From: Thinopyrum elongatum
Taxonomy: Eukaryota > Streptophyta > Magnoliopsida > Poales > Poaceae
Length of the DNA stretch: 64,000 nucleotides
Assembly: GCA_011799875.1 (NCBI GenBank)
Contig: CM022301.1
Location: forward strand, 327,874,929 to 327,938,928
Direction of reading: 5' to 3'
The notes beneath the pieces were generated by a model. The model had not been told where the DNA came from, did not search any database, and worked only from the letters and a program-made list of their open reading frames with translations. Both the position numbers and the translations under genes were made by a program. This document shows, in pieces, positions 39,216-50,795 of this stretch; the stretch's first letter is position 1, and each line of letters starts with the position of its first letter.

Positions 39216-39318
39216 GGGCGTCCCTCGGGGTTCACGCCGGGGTGACAGAGGAGAGAACTCAGAGAAGGTGAGACGTAGGACGGCGAGGAGTAGAAGCTAA
39301 GCGACGGATTTTGGGGGG

Positions 39319-39325
39319 CTTTATA
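39319..39325 (-). promoter_or_regulatory. TATA box of the YUCCA gene
   Basis: TATAAAG on the minus strand lies about 105 bases before the start codon, in GC-rich DNA with CT-rich sequence between, a usual grass core promoter layout. Confidence 0.65.
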
Positions 39326-39649
39326 GGAGGCGGGGTGGGTTGGTGGACGCGTGTCACGGCAGCTGCAAGCAATGGTGGAGTGCCGTGGAAGGGTCCTCGC
39401 GGCGGTGCCGGGGCCCACGTAACATTTCATCTGCTAAGCAAATACTACTACTAGACAGGCCGCGGTCACGGGTCCTCTACGTGCATGGAGTGTCGTCTAT
39501 GTAATGGATACAGCTCCTCTACAAAAGGAGAAATTGAATGGGTACAATGGCAGCCGTCAGTCGTCAGTTCGCATGCAGCAGTCCTGCTGTCCTCTTCTTT
39601 CGTAGAAAGACCCGAAGATTCGAAGGCCAGTGATAGCTGGATGGACTCA
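39326..39649 (-). promoter_or_regulatory. Upstream region of the YUCCA gene
   Basis: This is non-coding. The stretch 39478-39624 shares several blocks with intron 1 of the gene (37727-37822), including CTACGTGCATG followed by AGTGTCG, GCAGCAGTCCT and CTTCTTTC-TAGAAA. No binding site can be named with confidence. Confidence 0.4.
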
Positions 39650-41150
39650 AAGTTAGTGCATCCCAACTCAAATTTGCTTGGGCATTCAACGCTACCCGCA
39701 TACATTTCAACCACCGTTTGAATTAACCAGACGAAACTCATGCAAATATGACGAATTTTATATAAACCGGACAAAATTCATTATATTTCGAACATTTTTT
39801 TAACTAAAAACTACACCGGACTAAGGTAAAACTAGTCTACGGGCGGCACCAGCGGATATCCATTCCCACGACACGGATACCCTTAACTGCCTACGGCCGG
39901 TCGCGGCGGATCTCCATTGTATTCCCCATGTCCGGCAGCCCGCTCATCCGACTGCCGTGAGCCCCGAAGGTATATGCTTCAACGCAAAGGGCGGCTCGCT
40001 TCCCCGTGTTCGGCAGTGTCACTCACCGGAGTGGAACCGCCGGGATGTGCTTCGGCCGGAGGGGAAGGGGGTGACGGTGACCTGCGACCAGGCAAGACAC
40101 CGATTGTGTATGCCGGCGTCGCCTCGGCGGTGGCCTTTATGGGACCCAAGCGACGGCGGCCTCCCATGTCCTACTTCTCCTCGATGATGGCGGCGGGCAC
40201 AGGCGTGTGGGACGCTGCCTCGTCGATCCCCGCGAAGCCGGCTTCTTTCTCCGTCGGCAGGGCGCAATTACGCAAACGTTGACGGCGGATGGCTCGGTCG
40301 TAGGCACGGGAGGTACGGTGCGACACTGTGTCGTCCACGACAGCCATGATGCTTGTGTTGCCGTGGTCCACGACACGCCGGATTAGAGCTTCTGCCTTCA
40401 CGAGCTGGCCTGCAGCGGCCTGGAGCATGGATGGGGTTGGAGCGAAGAGTTGCCTTGCTCTTATCCGGCGGGCTTGACGGGCCACCCAGCCGGCTTTTAT
40501 GCCGGAGAACTCGTCTTCTTGCTCGCCGGATGCCATAGAGATTGTGGAAAAAATGGTGCGAGGAGATGGGAGCATAGTGTGGTGCGATTTTTTGCCCGGC
40601 TTCTGGCATCATTTAAATAGCGCGGGGGGTGGGGGTGGTCGGAGGCAACCATCGTTGTGTTTAATGACAGGCGGCTCGTCAACGGACGTGTGGCCGGAGT
40701 AGATTTCTCAGCACGCGCGCGTTTAATGGAGGAAGGCGAGCAGTCTCTGTTGTATGAATGCAGCGAGGAGGGGTGTTCAGCTGGGCATGTAGCGGGCAAC
40801 GCTCTCTCTCTTGGCTGGCTCGCCACTTTCAATGCCAGCGCCAGTGAAAGGTCGCATCTGTTCTGCGTGGGCATCAATGCGGAGGGGCCGCTCTCCAGCG
40901 GCACGAACGCGGGCAGCTAGCATCGGGCGGAAAGCGCATGCAGGCGAGGGAGGGGTTTTTTGGTCGGCCAGGGCGGCCAGACGTGAGCGTGGCAGTGGTC
41001 CGGACGCCCGCAAAGGCCCCCTATTTTTCTCCGCTTTGCGGGAAAAGTACAACCGGACCGTCCAGCTGACCGTTACAGGCCCGCGGTGGATGGCACAACA
41101 CGTGCGGACCGCGTGGTCCGGACGTATGTCGGGGGTTTGAGGGTCTGCGG
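39650..41150. repeat. Gene-like repeat unit 1 (unclassified)
   Basis: This GC-rich, gene-like segment is shared with 41160-42425 in the same orientation. Shared marks in order: CTAGTCTA with GGC-rich sequence, CAGCCCGCTCAT, ATATGCTTCA, GGGACCCAAGC, a CTCCCATG-CTACTT-TCCTCG block, then ATTTAAATAG (unit 1) or GTTTATATAG (unit 2), then GTTTAATGGAGG. On the minus strand a frame MASGEQEDEFSGIKAGWV begins at 40534 and stays open to 40171, with the ATTTAAATAG box 70-90 bases upstream, so the unit may carry a small gene or a gene captured by a transposon. I recognise no protein family. Confidence 0.5.
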
Positions 41151-41159
41151 TGGAGATGC

Positions 41160-42425
41160 CCTTACCTCCAAACCACCCGCAAACATTCGTCTGCAGACAG
41201 AGGAACCAATCCGCAGACACAGATGCGGAAGCCAGCCATCCAAAACTATCCGCATATATTTTAAAATAATTTTAAACAAATCGGACGAATTACGTGCAAA
41301 CCGGATGATTTTCATACAAACTAGATGAAAATATTCACATTTCAGACATATTTTAACTAAACTATACGAGGCTAGGGTAACTCTAGTCTAATGTCGGCCG
41401 GGGTGGATCTCCACTCCCACGACATGTCTTCCCTATGTTCAGCAGCCCGCTCATCGAACTGTCGTGAGTCCAGAGGGATATGCTTCAGCGGGAGGGGAAA
41501 ATCCGCGTAGCATGGATCAAGGTTGGTTTTGGCTGGGGGAAGATGGTCGCCGTGGTCTACGCCCCCGCTCACCGGGCAAGTCACCGGTTGTGTCACCCGG
41601 CGATGCGGCGGCATTGGCCTTCTTGGGACCCAAGCATCGGCGGGCTCCCATGATCTACTTTTCCTCGCCGTCTGCGGTGGATTCTTTTCCCACCTACCTG
41701 ATGTGTTGCCGCCATTCCTCGTGGCGGAGTTGTCGGGAGATGGCGTTGGCTAGCCTGGATGGGCGAGGAGGGACTGGCAATGGCGGTGGCGCCGGACCCG
41801 GAGGGTTTTCCGGTAAGCCAACCGGTATCGGGCTGGCTCGCCGAGCAACCCAGGCCACTGCAATGTCGGATAACTCCTTCTTCTACTAGCGGGAGGCCAT
41901 GGCGGGTGTTGTACAAGGCGAAGATGGAGAGCGGAGGTGAGGTGTGGTTATAGCCTGGTGCCTGGCCACGTTTATATAGCAGGCGGATGCGAGGAGCCAG
42001 CCGGAGAGGTGTTTAATTCCGGCCAGCACGGAAACGAACATGTCGCTCTCAGGGCGATGGAGTAGGTTCCTCGGCACACGTGCATGTTTAATGGAGGTAG
42101 GCGGGCATCCGGATGCTGTTTCAATACGGAGAGAAGGCGTGCGGGTGAGCTGCTTCAATGTCGGCTTCAGTGAGCGGCCGCGTCCGCTCTGGACCTGCAT
42201 GAATGCGGGCAGCTGGCTTCAGGCGGGAATGTGCGCGAGCACGGAAGAGGGGGATTTGGTTGGCCAGGGCGGTCAAAACGGACGTGACAGCGGTCTGGAT
42301 GCCCACAAAGCCCCTACGCTCCCCCCACCCCTCCCCCCTCACCCTCACACACACACACTTTGTTTTCGGTTTACGGGAAAAAGCACCTCTTGGTTTGAGG
42401 ATCCGCTTTGGAGATGCTGATCAAC
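41160..42425. repeat. Gene-like repeat unit 2 (unclassified)
   Basis: This is a diverged direct copy of the unit at 39650-41150, shorter by about 0.2 kb. Both units end with the similar sequence GTCTGCGGTGGAGATGC or GGATCCGCTTTGGAGATGC, as many small grass DNA transposons do. On the minus strand a frame could start MASR near 41901 with a TTTATATAG box upstream, as in unit 1, but it is broken. Both units could be copies of one non-autonomous DNA transposon or a tandem duplication. Confidence 0.45.
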
Positions 42426-42499
42426 TTTTTTTTAAGGCCAACTGATTAGGCAATTCTCTCCACCACATGCGGACATTCTATTAGTTGAGAGAGGAGCAA

Positions 42500-42775
42500 A
42501 TGTGAGACATAGTAGCACACGTTTTTTTAGTGCACTTTCACAGGTTTGCACATATATATCAAGGGGTGGCCTTTTTCTATCAATAAAGGTGAGACAGAGC
42601 ACACGTTTATTTTAGTGCATTTTCACAGGTTTGATATGTCTATCAATAAAGGTGAGACAGAGCACACGTTTATTTTAGTGCATTTTCACGGGTTTGCACA
42701 TATCAAAGGGGTGGCATTTTTCTATCAGTGAAGGTGAGACTTTATTTTAGTGCATTTCTACAGCTTTGCCCATAG
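42500..42775. repeat. Minisatellite, about four units of 65-110 bases
   Basis: The units share TCAATAAAGGTGAGACAGAG, CACACGTTTATTTTAGTGCA and TTTTCACAGGTTTGCACATAT. The third is shortened (GATATGTC instead of the longer spacer) and the last has lost the GAGCACACG part. Frames crossing it repeat the same peptide and are not genes. Confidence 0.85.
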
Positions 42776-44229
42776 AGAGATATACAAAAATTCAGAGGAA
42801 CACGAAGGTGCGGCAGCACGCACCTGCACATTTGTGTATAGCCGTTGATTTGCGTCATGATCCGGAAATTTGCCTGACGGAACTTTCTTAAAAATAGATG
42901 GAAATTTGTAACCCTGTCAATACAATACAATATACTTGTTTATCTTGAACTAATACTTCGTCCAATCTTTCTTCTACGTACATGTTCTTGTAAGTACACT
43001 ACATCTTCCCGTCCCGTTCAATCCACTCTTATTGCTCACCTTCTTCTATCTTAGTGCACATGTCCGGGTGTCATCTTTCACTACTCCTCTTTCGCTTCGT
43101 ATGCGTTCCTTCTTTCCATCCTTCGATCGTATTGTGTCTCAATTCGTTTTATGCCTGTCCAATTTTTTTCCACTTCCTCATCTCAATTGATCAGTTCGAC
43201 TTGTTCTATCCGATCGCAAGTTCATGTCATCATTCTTCCAATCATGAATTCTGCGCCCTTTACTAGATGCATTTATTTTTGTATGCCACGTTATGTCATC
43301 TTCGACATATTCCTCCTTCCATTCAGTTTTATTTGTTATAGATAACATTACAATTTCATTCTTCCAAGGGCAATAATTCTCCCGCCATTTGATTGTATTG
43401 TTACTCCATGTAGATCTGTTAACTTAAGTTATGTTTTACGAAACTTACCTTTTGTTTCTTTTCTAACGTTTGTCTCTTAAGTTCTACCCCTAGAATCTTG
43501 CCTTGGACAAACATATGTACTTACCTCGTTATCCGAAACTTAACACTACAATTTTGTCTCTGTATGTTTCGTTGTTTGGTACTTAAATTTTTTATTTCCC
43601 TTTTTTTCATCCGCATTCCGCACGTCGTTTCTCTGAGTTACGACATTTACTTTTGTGGTGCTAAGTCCTCTTGCTCCATAGATACATCAACTTCTTCGTT
43701 ACTCCTCTTTTCCACTCGCGCTTTTTCTGTTCACTGTCATCCTCTAGATCTACTCTGTCTGTTCTCACTCCTAACGGACGTTGTTGCCGTCGGTCGCAGA
43801 AGTTGACCTTCAGCACCCACGGTAGCTACTACCATTGTTTATCTATTGTTGACATTGCCACTCGCCCTGGTCAAGAAAACCCCAATGAACGTGAATGCAA
43901 TGCATGAAATGGAAGTAAACTTCCATGCATCCCGCTTAATCTCGTTCAAGTCAGGGCCGAATGCTTATTTTGTACTGAATCGACTGTTCGTAATTCTCTA
44001 GTGTGCAATTTGTGACGACATAAGAGGATTGTGTTATGATGAGAATCTTGTGAAGAACGAGTACTTCTCCTTCTTCCTTCCAAAACACTGCATACATAGA
44101 ACAAGAAGTTTGAAATAATTATTGAAATATTAATCATCATGTACCTGATTTGTTTGTTAGTTCAACATACAGTATTACTACTTATGTAGTCACTTATTCA
44201 CTGAACAAGATGTCGATCCAACTTATGTG
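42776..44229. other. Pyrimidine-rich region without a recognised gene
   Basis: From about 42950 to 43850 the plus strand is rich in T and C. Frames are short and have no recognisable content. I see no repeat ends. It may be old, decayed transposon sequence. Confidence 0.35.
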
Positions 44230-46980
44230 CAGTGCTAGAAGGATCGGTATGGTCAGCTGGGGGGTTGAATAGGCGACTAATTTTTTTAATATATTTTTCA
44301 ATTTTAAAGGACACAACTGATACGTCTTCATCATATCTACTTTTCCAAACTCTTTTGCCCTTGTTTTGGACTCTAATTTGCATGATTTGAATGGAACTAA
44401 TCCGGACTAACGTTGTTTTCAGCAGAATTGCCATGGTGTTATTTTTGTGCAGAAATCAAAGTTCTCGGATTGACCTTAAAATTTACGGAGAATATTTGTG
44501 GAATATATAAAAAATACTGGCGGAAAAAGATACCAGAGGGGGGCCACCCAGGAGCCACAAGCTCTGGGGGCGCGCCTCCCAGGCTTGTGGGCCCCCTGGA
44601 GCTCCGGCAACCCTAAGTCCAACTCCATATATACCTATTCGCGGAGAAAAAAACAGAGAGAAGGATTCATCGCGTTTTACGATACAGAGCCGCCGATACC
44701 TCCTGTTCTTCATTGGGAGGGCTGATCTGGAGTCCGTTCGGGGCTCCGGAGGGTGGAATCCGTCGCCATCGTCATCATCAACCTTCCTCCATCACCAATT
44801 TCATGATGCTCACCACCGGCAGTGAGTAATTCCATCGTAGGCTTGCTGGACGGTGATGGGTTGGATGATATTTATCATGTAATCGAGTTAGTTCTGTTAG
44901 GGTTTGATCCCTAGTATCCACTATGTTCTGAGATTGATGTTGCTATGACTTTGCTATGCTTAATGCTTGTCACTAGGGCCCGAGTGCCATGATTTCAGAT
45001 CTGAACCAATTATGTTTTCATGAATATATGTGTGTTCTTGATCCTATCTTGCATGTTGTAGACACCTGTTATGAGTTATGATCCTCATACCCCAAGGTGA
45101 CAATAATTGGGATTCTTTCCGGTGATTACCGTAGTTTGAGGAGTTCACGTATTCACTAAGTGCTAATGCTCTGTTTCGGTTCTCTATTAAAAGGAGGCCT
45201 TAATATCCCTTAGTTTTCTTTTGGACCCCGCTGCCATGGGAGGGTAGGACAAAAGATGTCATGCAAGTTCTTTTTCATAAGCATGTATGACTATATATGG
45301 AATACATGCCTACATTAAATTGATGAATTGGAGCTAGTTTTGTGTCGCCCTGGGTTATAACTGCTACATGATGAATATTATCCAACACAATTATCCATCG
45401 TGATCCAATGCCTACAAGCTTTTCACATATTGATCTTTGCTAAGTTACTTTCGTCGTTGCTACTGTTACAATCACTACATAACTGTTACTCTTACTATTG
45501 CCACTGTTACCGTTATTCCATACTACTTTGCTACTAAATACTTTGCTGCAGATATTAAGTCTTTCAGGTGTGGTTGAATTGACAACTCAACTGTTAATAC
45601 TCGTGAATATTCTTTGGCTCCCCTCTTTTCGAATCAATAAATTTGGGTTGAATACTCTATCCTCGAAAACTGTTGCGATCCCCTATACTTGTGAGTTATC
45701 AACAACAAGAATATAAGTTATCTAGATATGCAACTAGATTGACAAACCTATGTGCCAAGCTCAAAAAAGAACAACAATGTAGAAAATATACACAATAAAG
45801 CTAGCTTGGAACAAATAAGTGAAGGAAAGAAGTAACCACAAGTGGAGACGATGATGTAGTTCCCGGAGTTCCCTTCTTTGGGCGAGGTACTTCTCTGTTC
45901 AAGAAGTGTGATTACTTCCTTTGGTGATCCAGAAATGAGGCGGAAAGGATTTTTGCCTTTTTCCTCAGAGGTGACTCTGAGTTATCGGACCCACGGGAGG
46001 ACGGTGCCCTCTAAGCTAGGGTCTCAAACAAGCTTTTGCTAAAGAATTAATTCCATCTTTTGAACGGATCGTAAATCAAATTGACATGGGAAAACACTTA
46101 TAATAAAACTAGGCATGGGTATGAGGTCTTATGCTTACAACCATATATTTGTGATGGGACCAAATATGATATTATTTTATGCTCTAGAAGTCACCCATCA
46201 ATATGTGATAGCTACGTATCGAAGTGGGAGATGTGTCCAAATTACGTCCTGACCGACGTGCTCCTACATCAAAAGTCAGTTGTCCAACGAAGGCCCTATC
46301 CGTCGCGTGGGCTTGCCTTAATAATTAAGATTGCAATAATCAGACAAAAGTATTGGGCGTTTAACGACTACACCTCTTGAATCCACAGGGATAGGATCTG
46401 TGTTACCGTACTAAACCTTTATGTCACCGGTGTTCCGAATAACACTTCATGGTCTCCCTACCCTTAGCCTCTCCGTGGCTCGTTCTCCATGATCCTAGGT
46501 ACCTGCAGGGATGAAGAACGCGAACGAGACAAGAGAAAACTACGGAACAATTTTATGTTACACATACAAGACATTAATTCAAAGCCCTTCCATTGATCCC
46601 TCCAACAAATACATTGGGTTGCAAGGCTCTTGCCTCAACCCATACCTTACCGAACTACTCACAAATAGAGATCAGATCACACAAAGAACACATCATGAAG
46701 GTAGATCAACTGATAATATGTCTTACAATGGATGTCGTGTGATACACGATTACAAATATGACTAGATGCTGAAGAACTTTGGTTGAAATAAAGGTGGTGA
46801 CTATTTAGATGGAAATGGCGGTGGCTAGGGTTGATGGAGATGAGGATGATGATGACTAGTTGTTCTACACTTCCCACAACTTTTTATGTTATCCATTCGG
46901 CCTCGACCCCTTTATAAAGTTTGGTCATGTGGACAAGGAGCCGCGCTTTCCACGCCATATGACCGCATACGAGAGGGCGC
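44230..46980. mobile_element. LTR-retrotransposon remnant split by a solo LTR
   Basis: GGGGGTTGAATAGGCGACT at about 44260 is a common Triticeae LTR motif. The sequence is interrupted by the solo LTR at 44318-45701 and continues to about 46980 with GTAGTTCCCGGAGTTCCCTTC (near 45857) and CATGGTCTCCCTACCC (near 46449), also of LTR type. It has no coding domains. Its outer ends are not certain. Confidence 0.45.
44318..45701 (+). mobile_element. Solo LTR of the Athila-like family
   Basis: It runs TGATACGTCTTCATC to GTGAGTTATCA over 1384 bases with a perfect 5-bp target duplication ACAAC (44313-44317 and 45702-45706). It matches the LTRs of the element at 7545-20554 over its length but is more diverged. 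No internal sequence is present, so the rest was lost by recombination between LTRs. Confidence 0.95.
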
Positions 46981-47031
46981 GGTTGCATCAAACATTATCT
47001 TTTGCTTTGTTTCTTCTGGTGCGCCTCCCAC

Positions 47032-47795
47032 TGATATGTCTCCAACGTATCTATAATTTATGAAGTATTCATGCCATGTTTACAACAATTTTATATGGTT
47101 TTGGTGCACTTTTATATGATTTAAATGGAACTAACACGGACTGAATGTGTTTTCAGCAGAACTACCATGGTGTTGCTTTTTGTGCAGAAATAAAAGTTCT
47201 TAGATTGGGCTGAAAATTTACGGTGATTTTTTATGGACCAAAAGTGATCCCCGAAGCTTCGTGGAAGGACCATAAGAGCCACGAGGACACGACAATCTTA
47301 GTAGGCGCGCCCTGGGGGTAAGGAGGGCCTACCGAGCTTATCGCTTCCTCGTGGGCCCCCCTGACATGAAACAACCAAAAATTCCTATAAATATAGTAAA
47401 CCCCAGAAAGAAGCGAAGAACTTCCGCTCTGCCGCCAAAAGCCTCTGTATTGAAGAGATCTCATCTAGAGGCATTCTTTGGCACCCTTCTGGATGGGCAA
47501 ATCATCACTGGAGGCCATCTTCCTCATCATGGCGGTCTCCATGACAAGGAGGGAGTAGTTCACCCTCGGGGATGAGGGTATGTACCAGTAGCTATGTGTT
47601 TGATCTCTCTCTCTCTCTCTCTCTCGTCTTCTTGATTTGGCACGATCTTGATGTACCGCGAGCTTTGTTAATATAGTCGGATCATATGGTGTCTTTTCCT
47701 CTCTATTTTGTTGTGATGAATTGGGTCTTTCCCTTTGAGGTTTCACTATTATCGGACTGAATATTTTGGATTTGGGAACACTTGATGTATGTCTT
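47032..47795 (+). mobile_element. Truncated LTR related to the TGATACG/TGATATG family
   Basis: It starts TGATATGTCTCCAACG and keeps the family order: TTTTCAGCAGAACTACCATGG, then AATAAAAGTTCT, then the GC-rich block, then a CT repeat (47611-47627). It stops where another LTR begins (47796), so its 3' part is cut off. Confidence 0.75.
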
Positions 47796-49123
47796 TGAAA
47801 GAGCATGGTGCCCCCATGTGTGGTTTTGGTAACTGATGACATTCTCTATGGACTAATGGTTGCCTTGAGTTATATTTGAAGGATTTGTCCATAGGCATTT
47901 CTTGAAGTCCATGTGTTGGTTTCAAGGAGTTTATGAGATGACCAAGGTGCTATTCAAGGAATTATCTAAAGGTTGGTCATGTGAGAGGTTGATGAAGACT
48001 AAGTCAAAGAGTGAATCAAGTTGATCAACACACAAAGCATAGAAGATGTACCAAGAGGGATCAAGTGATCCCATGGCATGGTAAGCATTGTCCATTACGC
48101 TTTGTGTACTAACCTTGGTCTACATGAGAGTTCTTTGTGGGGTTAGGTTGCAGTGTGCAAGTTCAAGTGGATCATCACGAAGAGATCATATGCTTGAAGC
48201 CTGCCATCCATTGTGGTGACAATGGACTTGTGAAGATGCGCCGAAGAGTAGCTCACCCATAGTGGAGTATGGGGAGCAATCTACTAGTGTTCACCGAGCC
48301 AACACAATCAAGAAAGGTGGTCCATCTTGAGGAGGACAAGATCGTCATCATCTAGCTCAAGTGGATTATGCGCAAGGCAAAGGTTTGCCCTTGATAGGTT
48401 TTCTATTTTACATGTCTCATGGTGTTAGTTGGGAGACCGGGTTATAGGATCGATTGTCGTACTATCAAGGGGGGCTCTCAAGTGAGTAGCTTGATCGTAT
48501 CGTTCGTAGAAAGCTCAAACCATTGCATCCTTGGCATCATCTTTCTTGGTTCTTGTTTGGTTTTTCTCCTTGTGAGGTTTGGAGCCTTTGGTCATCTTCA
48601 TGACAAGCTCGAGTTCATTGAAAACGGAGTTCATATGCATCTTCTATGAAGTTTTCGATGTTGGAGTTTTTGACGGTTCTTCATTCATAGAGGTTTCACA
48701 TCTCTATATCATTGGCATTTTTCTACTGGCTCTTCTCACTATCCAACAAGCTTGAGTTTGCTCAATTTGGAGCTCATATGCAGAAGTTATGGCAGTTCTA
48801 GTTTTCTTGGGGCTTGCTTGATGCACGCCTGCGGTAGTACCGCTCTAGGAAGCGGTAGTACCGCTAGTAAGCGGCAGTACCATCCCAGTCGGGCGGTACT
48901 ACCACTTGTAAGCGGTACTTCTGTTGTTCCAGTATCGCGAGCCCTTCCGCTTATTCTACGAGTTTTGTTTTTCGTGTCGGGTTTAGCGGTAGTAGGGCAG
49001 CAGTGAGGTGCGGCAATACTGCCAATAAATGGTAGTACCGTCCCGGTCGGGCGGTAGTACCGCTGCTGGGGTACTGTTGTCATGCTCTGCTCTGCCCTAC
49101 CTCCTCTGCTCCTGTGTTCTACA
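47796..49123 (+). mobile_element. LTR fragment cut by CACTA copy 2
   Basis: It begins TGAAAGAGCATGGTGCC and runs to the CACTA TIR. The last 300 bases are a run of GCGGTAGTACCGC-like palindromic motifs (48830-49075), a feature of some Triticeae LTRs. I see no coding domain. The remainder should continue beyond the 3' end of CACTA copy 2, outside the window. Confidence 0.55.
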
Positions 49124-49580
49124 CACTACTACAGGATGCTGCTAACGCAACACTATGATCAGAGACCCTTTGATGAAACTGTGTGCGATGCATTAATTGC
49201 AAACGATGATGTAAAAAAAGGTCAAAAAACATGCAAAACATTTGCGATGAAGAATACATCAAACACGGTTCCGATTTTAGTTGCGTGTGCGATGTGGGGC
49301 ATACGGTTGATCCATACGAATTGTTTGTGATGAGACAGAACAACAGAAACGGGCAGCCAGATCAAGGTGTGTGCGATATACGGCATACAGTTCACTCCGA
49401 TGAACCATTTGCGATGAACGAGTTGAACACAAACGATTCGGCGTAACAAGATGTGTGTGATACCCGGCAAACAGGTCGGTAATCAGAATTGTGTGCGATC
49501 ATTATAGACAGCCCATACTGTCTTTTTTTGTGAATTGTGTGCTCGTCAGGGCACACAGTTCAAGAAACCAACATGTGGGC
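49124..49580 (+). repeat. 5' TIR and subterminal repeats of CACTA copy 2
   Basis: The TIR is followed by repeats of GTGTGCGAT, GCAAACGATG, CATTTGCGATGA and CACACGGTT-like motifs, matching 31830-32272 inverted. Confidence 0.88.
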
Positions 49581-49704
49581 GATAATGTAGAAGATCTCTA
49601 TCGAATAAGTATTACTAACAGTCTGCGATGAGATTGACAGGATAAACAGAGATAACAAATTAATATGAGCGAACGGAAACAGAGATATATACAGTCTGCT
49701 TAAT

Positions 49705-50079
49705 TTAGTCCTTGTTGTTTTTGTTGTTGTTGGATGGCCCCGCAACATCGTCTTGGCGAGGACGCTTCTTGCCGCTGACCGTTGGCTTTTCATCACCGCC
49801 GCCATCGTAATCGTCGTTGCTGTCATCGTCGTCCTCCTCCTCATTCGACCATTCCTCCTCCTCATCATCATCGTCCTCTTCTTCGTCCTCCGACGGCTCC
49901 TCGTCCATCTGGTTGTCGTCTGATGACTTCGGAGGCGGCGTCCCTTCCATGATCCGGATATAATCAAGGTCTAGGCTCGACGCCGGACTCATGGAAGACG
50001 AGCGGGATGATTCCGATGTTGACCTATGATCGGGCACCAGACTGCTGGCCGAATTGTCGTCCTCGCTGTCGCTTGACAT
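49705..50079 (-). CDS. Acidic low-complexity protein of the CACTA element, 124 aa (copy 2)
   Basis: This frame is open from ATG (50079) to stop (49705). It starts MSSDSEDDNSASSLVP, with a Ser-rich part, a long Asp/Glu run and the basic end SGKKRPRQDDVAGPSNNN. It differs from the copy 1 protein by substitutions and small in-frame length changes in the acidic run, while the frame is kept in both. No known family. Confidence 0.6.
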   Translation of the reverse strand: MSSDSEDDNSASSLVPDHRSTSESSRSSSMSPASSLDLDYIRIMEGTPPPKSSDDNQMDEEPSEDEEEDDDDEEEEWSNEEEDDDDSNDDYDGGGDEKPTVSGKKRPRQDDVAGPSNNNKNNKD

Positions 50080-50795
50080 GGCTGCGGTCATATAAAAACC
50101 GCGAGAAAGCGAGATTGCAGAGTGTGTGCAAGTGTGTAGCGCGGCTTGTCGGGGACGATGAAGATGGTGGACACTTAAGCGGGGTATGCAGAGAAGAGGA
50201 ATGCCAATTGAAGCAGGGGTTGACGTATTATCTAACCGCTGATATAATCAACCACAATTATTTGTACCCAGTCGCTCCAAATTCCCGGGGTTGCGCAGTT
50301 CTCAATGTGATAATTAATCACGCACATGCGTTGGAGCGTCCAAATATGAAACAAGCATTTTTCGTAGTAGTACTTCTACTCCCTCCGTACGGGCGACCTA
50401 GTTGGGGGGAAAGCAAGAGAACTTGATGATTAGGAGTATTTGGTAATCAATACCATTGCGTGCAGAGAATTGACCATTGCATGCATGTTATGCTAAGTAG
50501 TCTGAAGTCATTGAATGCATACTAGCCGCAGGACTCCTATTGGCTGATTTCTTTTTTCAGGACAAAAACAAGGAACGAGTTTTGGGATTATGCACCGGTA
50601 CCGGTACGAACGGAGTAGGACAGTTGGCAAGCAATACATTGAGCTCTTGTTGATGAAGCCAGTAATAATCAAACTACAAAGGAAAAGAAAAAAAAACAAA
50701 GGAAAATATCTGCACGAATCTTCGCGTAACATCAATGGCATAGGACCTAGATGTGCATTACTTAGAGCACATCTAGATGTGCTTTAGCAATACTG
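50080..50795 (-). promoter_or_regulatory. Spacer between the GRF-like gene and acidic ORF, copy 2
   Basis: This is the equivalent of 30597-31312. The TATA position reads TACAAAT (minus strand, near 50262-50268), so the core promoter seen in copy 1 has changed here. No gene is seen. Confidence 0.45.

Noticed and set aside
38536..39430. Long Arg/Pro-rich frames on both strands over YUCCA exon 1
   Set aside because: They are shadows of the GC-rich first exon; only the frame starting at 39215 has the FAD and NADPH motifs and correct splice sites.
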